From Neobacillus citreus (GTDB taxonomy: Bacteria; Bacillota; Bacilli; Bacillales; Cytobacillaceae), in contig NZ_JAGYPE020000052.1 of the NCBI RefSeq assembly GCF_018343545.2, positions 1,704 through 40,515 on the forward strand: 38,812 bases of DNA, written 5' to 3'. The translations under genes and the position numbers were made by a program. Below the pieces are notes generated by a model that saw only the letters and a list, made by a program, of their open reading frames with translations, was not told the DNA's origin and did no database searches. Each line of letters begins with the position of its first letter. The stretch's first letter is position 1. Of the stretch, positions 31,495 to 38,812 are shown in pieces.

Positions 31495-32280
31495 TTAAGC
31501 TTCTTGCTCAACTGTTTCATCTTCAATACCAAGCTCTTGCTTGATCCAGTCATATCCTTCTGCTTCTAAGCGCTGTGCAAGCTCTGCCCCGCCGGATTTT
31601 ACCACACGGCCTTGCATCATTACGTGCACATGGTCAGGAGTGATATAGTTTAACAGACGTTGATAGTGAGTAATAATTAAGCATCCGAAATCCTCACCGC
31701 GCATTTCGTTGACACCTTTTGATACTACCTTTAAGGCATCAATATCAAGACCGGAGTCGATTTCGTCGAGAATTGCAATTTTCGGCTCCAACATCATTAA
31801 TTGCAGGATTTCATTACGTTTTTTCTCACCGCCGGAGAAGCCTTCATTAAGGTAACGCTGCGCCATATCTAGATCCATTTCAAGGTATTCCATTTGCTTA
31901 TCCATTTTACGAATGAATTTCATTAAAGAAATTTCGTTGCCTTCGCCAAGACGGCTGTTAATCGCAGAACGCAAGAAGTCAGCATTCGTAACACCGTTAA
32001 TTTCGCTTGGGTATTGCATGGCTAAAAATAGTCCAGCACGAGCGCGCTCATCTACTTCCATTTCTAAAACATCTTGCCCATCAAGCGTAATGCTGCCACT
32101 TGTTACTTCATATTTAGGGTGACCCATGATAGCAGAAGATAATGTAGATTTACCAGTTCCGTTAGGACCCATAATGGCGTGAATTTCGCCGCCTTTTATT
32201 TCAAGGTTGACACCCTTTAAAATTTCTTTCCCATCAATTGCTACGTGCAGATCTTTGATTGTTAAAGTTGATCCAGCCAT
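31495..32280 (-). CDS. sufC: Fe-S assembly ABC ATPase SufC
   Basis: A protein of 261 residues, the ATPase of the SufBCD scaffold. It has a Walker A (GPNGTGKST), the ABC signature FSGGEKKRNE, a Walker B (KIAILDEIDSGLD) and the H-loop IITHYQRLL. It is soluble, without membrane partners. The start is ATG 32280, seven bases after GGAGG; the longer frame to 32340 is non-coding leader. It is the first gene of the operon, with a promoter at 32366-32394 and a leader of about 80 bases. Confidence 0.97.
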   Translation of the reverse strand: MAGSTLTIKDLHVAIDGKEILKGVNLEIKGGEIHAIMGPNGTGKSTLSSAIMGHPKYEVTSGSITLDGQDVLEMEVDERARAGLFLAMQYPSEINGVTNADFLRSAINSRLGEGNEISLMKFIRKMDKQMEYLEMDLDMAQRYLNEGFSGGEKKRNEILQLMMLEPKIAILDEIDSGLDIDALKVVSKGVNEMRGEDFGCLIITHYQRLLNYITPDHVHVMMQGRVVKSGGAELAQRLEAEGYDWIKQELGIEDETVEQEA

Positions 32281-32365
32281 ATTCATACCTCCGAAAATGT
32301 ATTGTATCTTTGCAGACAGATTTTTTAAGATCTTCCACATTCATTCTCACTTTATTCTCATTACA

Positions 32366-32394
32366 ATCTTATAACAAATGAAATTTGTTAGCAA
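32366..32394 (-). promoter_or_regulatory. Sigma-A promoter of the suf operon
   Basis: On the minus strand TTGCTA (at 32389-32394) and TAAGAT (at 32366-32371) lie 17 bases apart, a good -35/-10 pair. The start of transcription would be near 32359. The spacer is filled by a perfect inverted repeat. Confidence 0.7.
32372..32390. promoter_or_regulatory. Perfect 8-3-8 dyad in the suf promoter
   Basis: TAACAAATTTCATTTGTTA on the minus strand is an exact inverted repeat, TAACAAAT with three central bases and ATTTGTTA. It fills the spacer between -35 and -10 and touches the -35. It does not match the Fur, PerR or Zur consensus. A repressor could bind it, but no regulator is identified. Confidence 0.6.
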
Positions 32395-32412
32395 CTTTTT
32401 AATAGTAATAAC

Positions 32413-32441
32413 TAGCATGTATTTTCACTAAGAACATGCTA
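32413..32441. other. Inverted repeat upstream of the suf promoter
   Basis: TAGCATGT and ACATGCTA pair perfectly around a 13-base loop. It lies about 20 bases upstream of the suf -35. It has no T run on either side, so it is more likely a protein-binding site or a residual structure than a terminator. Confidence 0.45.
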
Positions 32442-32535
32442 AATGAGAATAGCAGGAAGTTTTTAAAGAAAATTCAGATAAAGACTTTTTATGTAATACA
32501 TGCCCGAATAAAATGATACCTTATTTTTTGCTAAA

Positions 32536-32564
32536 ATGCCATGGGTGGTTATGGCATCTATTTT
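32536..32564 (+). other. Plus-strand hairpin with T run in the suf-metQ gap
   Basis: ATGCCAT and ATGGCAT pair around GGGTGGTT and are followed by CTATTTTTTAC on the plus strand. It has the look of a rho-independent terminator, but there is no plus-strand gene before it in the suf-metQ gap (32281-32653). It may end a small plus-strand RNA or be without function. Confidence 0.35.
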
Positions 32565-32595
32565 TTACTACTTAATGGGCTTTCATGTAATGAAT

Positions 32596-32631
32596 GCAGA
32601 AAAGCCAGTGAATCCTCACTGACTTTTCTGC
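32596..32631 (-). terminator. Terminator of the metNPQ operon
   Basis: GCAGAAAAGTCAGTGA and TCACTGGCTTTTCTGC (minus strand) form a 16 base-pair stem around GGAT, complete only with one U-G pair, which fits a minus-strand RNA. The T run after it is weak. It lies 23 bases after the metQ stop. Confidence 0.78.
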
Positions 32632-32653
32632 AATATTCCTACATATTTAGTAA

Positions 32654-33484
32654 TTACTCAGTTGCTGCGATAACAGCACCTTTGTATTTTTCCTTAATAA
32701 AATCTTGAATTTCTTTCGATTGAAGAACCTCTACAAGTGTTTTGATTTCTTTACGGTCTTTGTCTTCTGAACGAACTACTACAAGGTTGGCTGGAACCAC
32801 GTCACTGCCTTCAAAGGCAATACCATATTTTCCAATATCAATGCCGCCTTCTAATGCATAGTTGGTATTAATGGCAACCGCATCACCTTCACCGTTTTCG
32901 AAAGAAGATGCTAATAATTTTGCTTCAATTAATTTAGGGAACTTCAGGTTCTTTGGATTTTCAACGATATCATCTATTCTTGCGTTTGCACCAACGCCTT
33001 CTTTAAGCTTGATTAATCCAGCCTTTTCAAAAATCGGCAGGATACGGCCGTGGTCGCTTAAAGAATCACTCATAATAATGGTTGCACCATTTGGAAGATC
33101 TTTTAGACTTTTATACTTTTTTGAGTAAATGCCGATTGGTTCTTTATGAACCCCACCCACACTGACAAAATCAAAATCTTTATTTTCTTTCATCTGCAGA
33201 TCTAAATATCCAGGTGTTTGGAAATAGTTTGCATCTATTTCTTTATCCTTTAATGCTACGTTTGGCAGAATATAGTCTTGGAAAACTTGGATTTCCAAAT
33301 CAATACCTTTTTTCTTCAATATTGGCTTTGCAGCTTCAAGTACTTCTGCGTGTGGTACAGCAGTTGCACCAACAACTAATTTTTTGTTCCCATCTTTATC
33401 TGCTGAATCATTTTTTGCACCGCCGCAGGCCGCTAAGGCAAATACGGTAAACGCAATGAAGATCAAACCCAGAACTTTTTTCAT
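32654..33484 (-). CDS. metQ: Methionine ABC transporter substrate-binding lipoprotein MetQ
   Basis: A protein of 276 residues with a signal peptide ending in the lipobox ALAAC (lipid Cys20). It is a NlpA/MetQ-type binding protein with the family segments VVGATAVPHAEVLEAAKP, VFQDYILPNVALKDKEIDANYFQT, and GPHGRI-like SDSLSDHGRILPIFEKAG. It captures methionine on the cell surface and delivers it to MetP. The ATG at 33484 follows AGGAGG. It is 14 bases after metP, and transcription ends at a hairpin close behind. Confidence 0.96.
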   Translation of the reverse strand: MKKVLGLIFIAFTVFALAACGGAKNDSADKDGNKKLVVGATAVPHAEVLEAAKPILKKKGIDLEIQVFQDYILPNVALKDKEIDANYFQTPGYLDLQMKENKDFDFVSVGGVHKEPIGIYSKKYKSLKDLPNGATIIMSDSLSDHGRILPIFEKAGLIKLKEGVGANARIDDIVENPKNLKFPKLIEAKLLASSFENGEGDAVAINTNYALEGGIDIGKYGIAFEGSDVVPANLVVVRSEDKDRKEIKTLVEVLQSKEIQDFIKEKYKGAVIAATE

Positions 33485-33498
33485 TTTTACTCCTCCTG

Positions 33499-34164
33499 TT
33501 AACGTTTATCTGTTCTCTTTGTAAAATAATCTCCAATAAATTGGATAATAAAAACTAAGATTAAAATAGCAATCGTTGCCACTAATGTAACCATTGGCCT
33601 GTTGCGTTGAAAGCCTTCTAGATAGGCAAAATGGCCAAGTCCACCGGCTCCAATGACCCCAGCCATTGCAGTAAAGCCAACAAGTGAAATCGCCGTAACG
33701 GTAATCCCGGAAATTAATGCTGGCAAGGATTCAGGTATTAATACCTTAAAAATAATATGTCCGTGTGTGGCACCCATTGATTGTGATGCTTCAATCACAC
33801 CTTTATCAATCTCCCTAAGGGCGATTTCCACCATTCGAGCATAAAACGGAGCTGCTCCAATAATCAGTGCCGGCAGTGCAGCATTGGCACCGAGCATTGT
33901 CCCAACGAGAACTTTAGTAAAAGGGATTAATAAAACAATTAAGATAATAAAGGGAATGGATCTAAAAATATTTACAAAGCCAGCAATAATAATGTTTACC
34001 CCACGGCTTTGCCATATGTTTCCTTTACTCGTTAGAAATAGCAGCAGGCCTAGTAACAAGCCCAAAATAAATGTCGCAAGGACCGAGATGGCGGTCATAT
34101 AGATCGTTTCACGTGTTGCCAGTAACAGCTCATCCCACTTAACTAATTCCATAAAGTCAGCCAT
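33499..34164 (-). CDS. metP: Methionine ABC transporter permease MetP (MetI)
   Basis: A protein of 221 residues with about five or six membrane helices and the ABC permease EAA loop AIREIDKGVIEASQSMGATHGHIIFKVLIPESL-type (visible as EASQSMGATHGHIIF). It forms the channel for methionine with MetN. The ATG at 34164 follows GGAGGTGA by six bases and overlaps the end of metN by eight bases, so the two are translationally coupled. Confidence 0.95.
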   Translation of the reverse strand: MADFMELVKWDELLLATRETIYMTAISVLATFILGLLLGLLLFLTSKGNIWQSRGVNIIIAGFVNIFRSIPFIILIVLLIPFTKVLVGTMLGANAALPALIIGAAPFYARMVEIALREIDKGVIEASQSMGATHGHIIFKVLIPESLPALISGITVTAISLVGFTAMAGVIGAGGLGHFAYLEGFQRNRPMVTLVATIAILILVFIIQFIGDYFTKRTDKR

Positions 34165-35182
34165 TACTGATCACCTCCACGCCCACTTGCTGCGAGTGAA
34201 TATAATCGATGGCTTTCTGAATTTCATTAGCTTGGCCATCCAAATGAATAAATAATGTTCCATAAGACCCGTTGTGCGTATGAGAAATATTCCCTTGGAG
34301 AATATTTACTACGACATCAAAATCACGAATAACACGTGTGATTAATGGCTGTTCTGTTGCCTCCCCAAGAAACGATAGTTGAATGACCTTTCCATGAGGA
34401 TAGCGCTCTAGCAAATGCTCTGCTGTTTCCTTTGTTTTTTCCGGTTCGGTTACCTGCTGGACAAACCGTTTCGTAATCGGCTGCTGAGGGTTTTTAAATA
34501 CATCAAGCACCGGACCAAGCTCGACAATCCGCCCACTTTCCATGACCGCCACTCGATGACAGATTTTCCGGATGACATGCATTTCGTGAGTAATCAGCAC
34601 AATCGTTAAGCCAAATTGTTTATTGATATTCACTAAAAGGTCGAGAATAGAGTCTGTTGTTTGTGGGTCGAGCGCTGATGTTGCCTCGTCACATAACAGC
34701 ACCTTTGGGTTATTGGCAAGGGCCCGGGCAATCCCGACCCGCTGCTTCTGCCCGCCGCTCAACTGTGAAGGGTAGGCGTCACCTCTGCCTTCAAGGCCAA
34801 CTAACTTGATCAACTCTTCAACTCGTTTTTTCCTTTCCGGCGCGCTCACTCCGGCAATCTCTAATGGAAAAGCGATATTTTCGCTGACTGTTCTTGACCA
34901 AAGTAGATTGAAGTGCTGGAAAATCATGCTGATTTCCTGACGGGCTTTTCTAAGCTCTGCACCCTTTATTTTTGAAATCTCCCGGCCAGCCACGTTGACA
35001 GTTCCACCCGTAGGCAGCTCAAGGCCATTTAACATGCGGATTAAGGTACTTTTACCAGCCCCGCTATATCCGATCACACCAAAGATTTCTCCTTCTTTTA
35101 TATCCAGGTTTACTTCATCAACAGCTTTTAGCTGTCCCTGCTTGGTAGAAAAAATCTTTCGTACATTTTTAATGGAAATCAT
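34157..35182 (-). CDS. metN: Methionine ABC transporter ATPase MetN
   Basis: A protein of 341 residues. The ATPase domain (residues 1-240) has a Walker A GYSGAGKSTLIR, an ABC signature LSGGQKQRVGIARAL, and a Walker B LLCDEATSALDP. The C-terminal 90 residues form the NIL regulatory domain typical of MetN, which senses intracellular methionine (FLGEATEQPLITRVIRDFDV). The ATG at 35182 has GTAGGTGA upstream. It is the first gene of metNPQ and lies behind a SAM-I riboswitch. Confidence 0.96.
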   Translation of the reverse strand: MISIKNVRKIFSTKQGQLKAVDEVNLDIKEGEIFGVIGYSGAGKSTLIRMLNGLELPTGGTVNVAGREISKIKGAELRKARQEISMIFQHFNLLWSRTVSENIAFPLEIAGVSAPERKKRVEELIKLVGLEGRGDAYPSQLSGGQKQRVGIARALANNPKVLLCDEATSALDPQTTDSILDLLVNINKQFGLTIVLITHEMHVIRKICHRVAVMESGRIVELGPVLDVFKNPQQPITKRFVQQVTEPEKTKETAEHLLERYPHGKVIQLSFLGEATEQPLITRVIRDFDVVVNILQGNISHTHNGSYGTLFIHLDGQANEIQKAIDYIHSQQVGVEVISNG

Positions 35183-35258
35183 TGAATCACCTACTTCTTG
35201 TCCTTATTATAGGATTTGATAATTTTCATGAACGAATTCTATTTTAGTAAAATAAAAA

Positions 35259-35412
35259 GCCTCTCCGCAAAGGCAGAAAGGCATCATTATCAAATGAATC
35301 CTTTCTCCCATCTTTCAAAGCCGCGGCTTTGTGTGAATTGGCACCATTTCAATAAAATTGACGGTTGCCGGGCTTCATAGGGCACATCCCTCCACCTCTC
35401 TTGATAAGAGCA
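35259..35412 (-). promoter_or_regulatory. SAM-I (S-box) riboswitch of metNPQ
   Basis: On the minus strand the leader shows CTCTTATCAAGAG, then AGGTGGAGGGA, GAAGCCCGGCAACC and GGTGCCAATTC, the conserved core of SAM-I. The P1 partner TTTGATAA follows. The expression platform is the hairpin GCCTTTCTGC/GCGGAGAGGC at 35259-35282, ended by TTTTTATTTT. SAM binding should allow the terminator to form and shut off metNPQ. Confidence 0.95.
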
Positions 35413-35465
35413 AAAGCTATCCTATATTTAATTATACATGCATTAATACTATTATTATGAAAGTA

Positions 35466-35494
35466 ATAGTATCACGGTTAGATAGTAGTGTCAA
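35466..35494 (-). promoter_or_regulatory. Sigma-A promoter of metNPQ
   Basis: On the minus strand TTGACA (35489-35494) and TACTAT (35466-35471) are spaced by 17 bases, about 50 bases upstream of the riboswitch core. Confidence 0.75.
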
Positions 35495-35535
35495 CGACAA
35501 AATTCTACATTTTCAAAAAACTATTCAAGGAAAAT

Positions 35536-36852
35536 TCAGGCATTTGTTTTTAAAGATGTTAAGCCTGTTGCAGCTTCGATTGCGTCCTCTAAATCTTCCA
35601 CTAAGTCCTCAACATTTTCGATTCCAATGGAAAGACGGATCAAGTCCTCGGAAACACCTGCTGACTTTAATCCTTCCGCATCCAGCTGCTGATGTGTGGT
35701 GCTTGCCGGGTGGATAATTAAGCTCTTGGCATCGCCGACATTAGCCACGTGCGCCCATAGGGTGATCGCATCGATTAATTTCGCACCGGCTTCTCTTCCG
35801 CCTTTAATGCCAAATACAACCATTGAACCAGCGCCCTTAGGTAAATATTTTTGCGCCAATTCATAGTCAGGATGTGATGGATGCCCCGGATAAGAAACCC
35901 ATTCAACCGCAGGATGATTATGCAAGTATTCCACTACCTTTTTGGTGTTGGCGACATGCTCTTTCATCCGTACATGAAGCGTTTCTAACCCAAGAACAAA
36001 CTGGAATGAGCTTTGCGGGCTTAAAGCAGGCCCCATGTCGCGGAGAAGCTGTACGCGTGCTTTAATAATATAAGCAACCGGTCCAAGTGCCTCTGCATAA
36101 ACAAGGTCATGATAGCTGGAGTCTGGCGTTGTTAAGCCAGGGAATTTCGGTGAATTCCAATCGAACTTGCCTCCGTCGACAATGATGCCCCCTGTAGTTG
36201 TTCCATTACCTAATATCCACTTGGTTGCGGAGTGAACGACGATATCAGCGCCATGCTCAATTGGACGGCACAAATATGGTGTTGCAAAGGTATTGTCCAC
36301 GATAAGAGGAACCCCTGCTTCATGAGCAATATTGGCTACTTTTTCAATATCCAGGATTCTTAAGCTTGGGTTGCCGATCGTTTCAGCGAAAACAGCTTTT
36401 GTTTTTTCCGTAATGGCGGCACGGAAGTTTTCCGGATTCTCTGGGTCTACAAACTTCACATTAATCCCGTATTTTGGCAGGGTCACTGCAAATAGATTAT
36501 ACGTTCCACCATATAGATTGGATGCAGCAACAATCTCATCACCCGCTTCGGCAATGTTTAAGATGGCCAATGTGATGGCAGACATACCGCTTGCCACTGC
36601 CAGTGCGCCAACGCCGCCTTCTAGGAGCGATACTCTTTCTTCGAAAACAGTTGTGGTTGGATTATGAATCCGTGTATATATGTACCCAGGTTCCGCTAAG
36701 GCGAATAGGTTGGCGGCATGCTCTGTGCTTTTGAATTGGTAGGCGTTATTTTGATAGATTGGTAGCGCACGTGCTCCTGTTACAGGGTCTGGTGAGAGGC
36801 CACCGTGAACACTTAATGTTTCAAACCTTAACTTCTTTTGTTTTTCTGACAT
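35536..36852 (-). CDS. metY: O-acetylhomoserine sulfhydrylase MetY (homocysteine synthase)
   Basis: A protein of 438 residues, of the Cys/Met metabolism PLP family. The N-terminus has LRFETLSVHGGLSPDP. The middle has SGMSAITLAIL, VDNTFATPYLCRP and VHSATKWILGNGTTTGG with the PLP Lys; the end has RLSIGIENVEDLVEDLEDA. Long OAHS-type enzymes of this length use sulfide to form homocysteine; cystathionine synthases are about 60 residues shorter. Sulfide or thiol as donor is inferred. It is preceded by its own SAM-I riboswitch. The ATG at 36852 follows GGGAGGG. Confidence 0.94.
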   Translation of the reverse strand: MSEKQKKLRFETLSVHGGLSPDPVTGARALPIYQNNAYQFKSTEHAANLFALAEPGYIYTRIHNPTTTVFEERVSLLEGGVGALAVASGMSAITLAILNIAEAGDEIVAASNLYGGTYNLFAVTLPKYGINVKFVDPENPENFRAAITEKTKAVFAETIGNPSLRILDIEKVANIAHEAGVPLIVDNTFATPYLCRPIEHGADIVVHSATKWILGNGTTTGGIIVDGGKFDWNSPKFPGLTTPDSSYHDLVYAEALGPVAYIIKARVQLLRDMGPALSPQSSFQFVLGLETLHVRMKEHVANTKKVVEYLHNHPAVEWVSYPGHPSHPDYELAQKYLPKGAGSMVVFGIKGGREAGAKLIDAITLWAHVANVGDAKSLIIHPASTTHQQLDAEGLKSAGVSEDLIRLSIGIENVEDLVEDLEDAIEAATGLTSLKTNA

Positions 36853-36884
36853 AGTTCTTATTCCCTCCCAATATAAAAATAAAA

Positions 36885-37022
36885 CCCATGCTTCCTATAA
36901 GAAGATGGGGGTTCTCCGCTCTTCTTATCTTTCAGAGCCCGTTTGCTCTGCTGGATTTAGCACCGTGTGGTCACCGGTTGCCGGGCTTCAACGGGCCAGT
37001 CCCTCCGCCGCTCTTGATAAGA
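36885..37022 (-). promoter_or_regulatory. SAM-I (S-box) riboswitch of metY
   Basis: On the minus strand the core reads CTTATCAAGAG, GGCGGAGGGA, GAAGCCCGGCAACC and ACGGTGCTAAATCC. P1 is closed by GATAAG. The terminator CCCATCTTC/GAAGCATGGG at 36885-36909 runs into TTTTATTTTT. ATAAGAAG, containing the P1 3' strand, can pair with CTTCTTAT in the terminator 5' arm, a clear antiterminator switch. Confidence 0.96.
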
Positions 37023-37066
37023 ATGTATATTTAGTTTGCTGTTCGTTGCTTGAATATTCTAAAAAA

Positions 37067-37095
37067 ATAATACCTGAAGTTTAATTCCGAGTCAA
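37067..37095 (-). promoter_or_regulatory. Sigma-A promoter of metY
   Basis: On the minus strand TTGACT (37090-37095) and TATTAT (37067-37072) are separated by 17 bases, about 45 bases upstream of the riboswitch. Confidence 0.78.
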
Positions 37096-37104
37096 TACCT
37101 TTGA

Positions 37105-37461
37105 TTAAATTATTTCGGCAAGATTTGTCTGAGCTTTAGTTAAATAAAATAGTGATTCCAGTAATAATACAGCCCTTAGTGCGCCTTTTACGTTCAGGGC
37201 GCCATTACGTTGCAGTACCCTTAATCTTTCTTGCCCCTCGAGAAGTTGCTTTAGTTCTTGTAGGCCGCCACAGATTTGACAATTTGCCTGCTCCTGGTGT
37301 GAATCATAGAGGCCGAATATTTCCCCGTTTTTAATAACCAGTTGAACCGATTGCTGTTCGGTGGTGCTTAGGCTAATCCTAAGTTCTGCGTGCTGAATTA
37401 GCGGAAGAATATGTCCTTGGTCTTTGAATGTTTTTAAAAAGCTATTAACCTCTTCTATCAT
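37105..37461 (-). CDS. SCP2 sterol-binding-like protein (YusD-like)
   Basis: A protein of 118 residues. It has an SCP2-like pattern: alternating strands LRISLSTTEQQSVQLVIKNGEIFGLYD, then a helix with CQICGGLQELKQLLEGQERL and the closing LRVLQRNGALNVKGALRAVLLLESLFYL. In B. subtilis yusD follows the metNPQ (yusCBA) genes and encodes such a protein, and the proximity to met genes here agrees. The bound ligand is unknown. The start is ATG 37461, after GGAGTGA; an in-frame GTG at 37470 is the alternative. The metY promoter lies just beyond its stop codon. Confidence 0.75.
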   Translation of the reverse strand: MIEEVNSFLKTFKDQGHILPLIQHAELRISLSTTEQQSVQLVIKNGEIFGLYDSHQEQANCQICGGLQELKQLLEGQERLRVLQRNGALNVKGALRAVLLLESLFYLTKAQTNLAEII

Positions 37462-37706
37462 TTTAATCACTCCGAAATCCTTGTCTATACCAATTACTAT
37501 TCAGCAGCGATTTGCCTATTCCTTTATGAATTGCTCGACATTATCTTCGGACGGGTGGGGAAATATTAACATTTCCCGAGAAATATGTCGCACTATGCAA
37601 GATACTCGTAAAGTTAACAAAATATTCATACTTTCTAATTTGCGTTTTAGTAAGTTGGAGTAAAATTGGATATGGGTATTTATAATTATTTGAGAGGATT
37701 TGGACT

Positions 37707-38621
37707 ATGCCTACACCAAAAAAATCGCGCGGAGTACCAAAGGAGTTGCTTATGTTACGGGCCCTAAACCCGCGTATGGCACTTGCTGATATAGACAGGA
37801 GAAAGTATTACTCTCTTGAAAAAGGCTATCAAGGAGAAGTGATGTTTGATGCTATTACCGAAGGAATGAAGAATAACTGCATCGTATTAAATGACTTGCT
37901 CTTTAAATTGAAAGGAAAATACTTTCAAATCGATACTATTATTATTTTTCAAAAAACAATTTACCTGATTGATGTTAAAAATTTTGAAGGAGACTATATT
38001 TATAAATCTGATCCCGACCGTTTTTGTAAAAATGATACCGAAATTGACGACCCTATCCTTCAATTAATTCGGAGCGAGTCAAAGCTGCGGCAGCTTCTCG
38101 ACGAATACAGATTTAATTTGCCGGTTGAATCCTACGTGGTTCATATTAACCCCACGTTCACCTTATACATTGCTCCTCAAAACAATCATGTTATTCTCCC
38201 AACACAACTCAATCGCTTCATAAGAAAATTAGAAAATATCCCATCAAACCTGAATGGAGGCCATCAGAGATTGGCAGACTTGTTAATTTCTTTGGATCAA
38301 GGTGATTATCCAAATGCCACAAAGCCGACTTATACTTATGAGGAGCTGAAAAAGGGTCCTTATTGTTCGAAGTGCAACTCATTTTCGGTTTCTGTTGGGG
38401 AGAGGAAAATGGTTTGTAATACGTGTGGGTGTGAGGAGAAACTGGAGTCTGCGGTGTTGCGCAGTGTTGGGGAGTTAAGGTTGCTTTTTCCGGAGTTTAA
38501 GATTACGACTAATATGGTGTTTGAGTGGTGCGGGGAGAAGATTGAGAAAAGGAAAATTAGAAGGATTTTACAGAAGCATTTTACCACTAGAGGGAAAGTG
38601 AAATATTCTTATTACGAATAA
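37707..38621 (+). CDS. NERD (nuclease-related) domain protein with zinc ribbon
   Basis: A protein of 304 residues. The N-terminal NERD domain contains the G-x-x-G-E motif (GYQGEVMFD, Gly40 to Glu44), FQIDTIIIF with Asp76 and YLIDVKNFEG with Asp89 and Lys91, which follow the endonuclease-like (Asp, x-Lys) pattern. A four-cysteine zinc ribbon lies at about residues 220-240 (CSKC and CNTC), and a basic C-terminal helix ends the protein. It could bind or cut DNA, but the function of bacillar NERD proteins is not known. From about 38380 codon use changes to many GAG, GGG and TTG codons, unlike the first half. The ATG at 37707 has AGAGGA upstream. A terminator follows. Confidence 0.82.
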   Translation: MPTPKKSRGVPKELLMLRALNPRMALADIDRRKYYSLEKGYQGEVMFDAITEGMKNNCIVLNDLLFKLKGKYFQIDTIIIFQKTIYLIDVKNFEGDYIYKSDPDRFCKNDTEIDDPILQLIRSESKLRQLLDEYRFNLPVESYVVHINPTFTLYIAPQNNHVILPTQLNRFIRKLENIPSNLNGGHQRLADLLISLDQGDYPNATKPTYTYEELKKGPYCSKCNSFSVSVGERKMVCNTCGCEEKLESAVLRSVGELRLLFPEFKITTNMVFEWCGEKIEKRKIRRILQKHFTTRGKVKYSYYE

Positions 38622-38648
38622 TTTGGTGTGAATTCGACCCATTTCTTC

Positions 38649-38685
38649 AAAAGTAATTATGTGGTTAATCGTATTACTTTTTTGT
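38649..38685 (+). terminator. Terminator after the NERD gene
   Basis: AAAAGTAAT and ATTACTTTT pair around a 15-base loop, followed by TTGTTTTT on the plus strand. Confidence 0.75.
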
Positions 38686-38710
38686 TTTTATTACAAATTT
38701 TTACTTTAGG

Positions 38711-38812
38711 GCGCTTATGAATCTTTTATAGATCATTCCGCCCTCTCCGACTGATGAATTTGGTCTTATGAACCCTTTATAAGACCATTTCCACCCTCTC
38801 TGACCGGTGAAT
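38711..38812. repeat. 51-base tandem repeat, two copies at the window edge
   Basis: Two units, 38711-38761 and 38762-38812, are each exactly 51 bases. They share the pattern CTTATGAA, CTTTTATA or CTTTATAA, CCCTCTC, GA(C)(T/C) and TGAAT. The second ends at the last base of the window, so the array may continue beyond it. The divergence between units is about one base in four. Confidence 0.75.

Noticed and set aside
32341..32362. Fur box at the suf transcription start
   Set aside because: TGAGAAT occurs twice here but as a direct repeat with an 11-base period, not as the inverted repeat needed for Fur.

Overview
This window is a stretch of chromosome from a spore-forming member of the Bacillaceae. 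It looks like a Bacillus, Neobacillus or Mesobacillus type genome of low to moderate GC; I did not compute GC or identify the species. The evidence is the gene content and order, which follows in broad outline the kapB/kapD, yuxO, yui, yum, yut, yun, suf and met/yus neighbourhoods of Bacillus subtilis. AGGAGG-type ribosome binding sites are strong, GTG and TTG starts are frequent, and sporulation genes are present (kapB, kapD, yutH, yutC, yunB, lytH). Apart from repeats, no mobile element, prophage, CRISPR array, tRNA or rRNA was seen.

Layout. 1-4250: a truncated Met-Gly-Gly/Tyr-Pro-Gln repeat protein, a SodC-like lipoprotein, a small membrane protein, a cyclophilin lipoprotein, kapB and kapD, the hotdog thioesterase yuxO and a Gly/Tyr/Pro repeat protein. 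4349-8352: pepA, a DUF309 protein, yuiC, yuiB, yuiA and a Nudix hydrolase. 8514-14037: a redox and Fe-S block with two NDH-2-like flavoproteins (yumB, yutJ), ferredoxin/flavodoxin-NADP+ reductase (yumC), yuzB, the A-type Fe-S carrier yutM, yuzD and the NifU-like yutI. 14112-20311: yutH, yutG (PgpA-like), yutF, yutE (HepT-like), an EAL-domain protein, two small conserved proteins, yutD and yutC. 20368-26781: lipA, lytH, yunB, yunC, yunD, yunE and yunF. 27035-32280: the sufCDSUB operon on the minus strand. 32654-36852: metNPQ and metY, each behind its own SAM-I riboswitch. 37105-38621: a YusD-like protein and a NERD-domain protein.

How the genes fit together. Sulfur and Fe-S metabolism is the main theme. 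metY makes homocysteine and metNPQ imports methionine, and both are shut off by SAM through riboswitch terminators. sufCDSUB builds Fe-S clusters from cysteine sulfur. YutM and YutI are likely carriers or scaffolds, and LipA is an Fe-S enzyme that consumes such clusters. YumB, YutJ and YumC connect NAD(P)H to quinone, ferredoxin or flavodoxin. A Rex-like box lies upstream of yumB, which would fit NADH/NAD+ control.

Most of the window is ordinary core genome. I found no convincing new multi-gene system. The least explained signals are regulatory or repetitive: a perfect 8-3-8 dyad filling the spacer of the suf promoter, a Rex-like box plus inverted repeats between yumB and yumC, a nested hairpin element before the Nudix gene, a 21-bp periodic array before sufB and a 51-bp tandem repeat at the right edge. 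Some proteins lack key family residues: the SodC-like protein lacks one copper His, the HepT-like YutE lacks its His, and YunD lacks the usual catalytic His.
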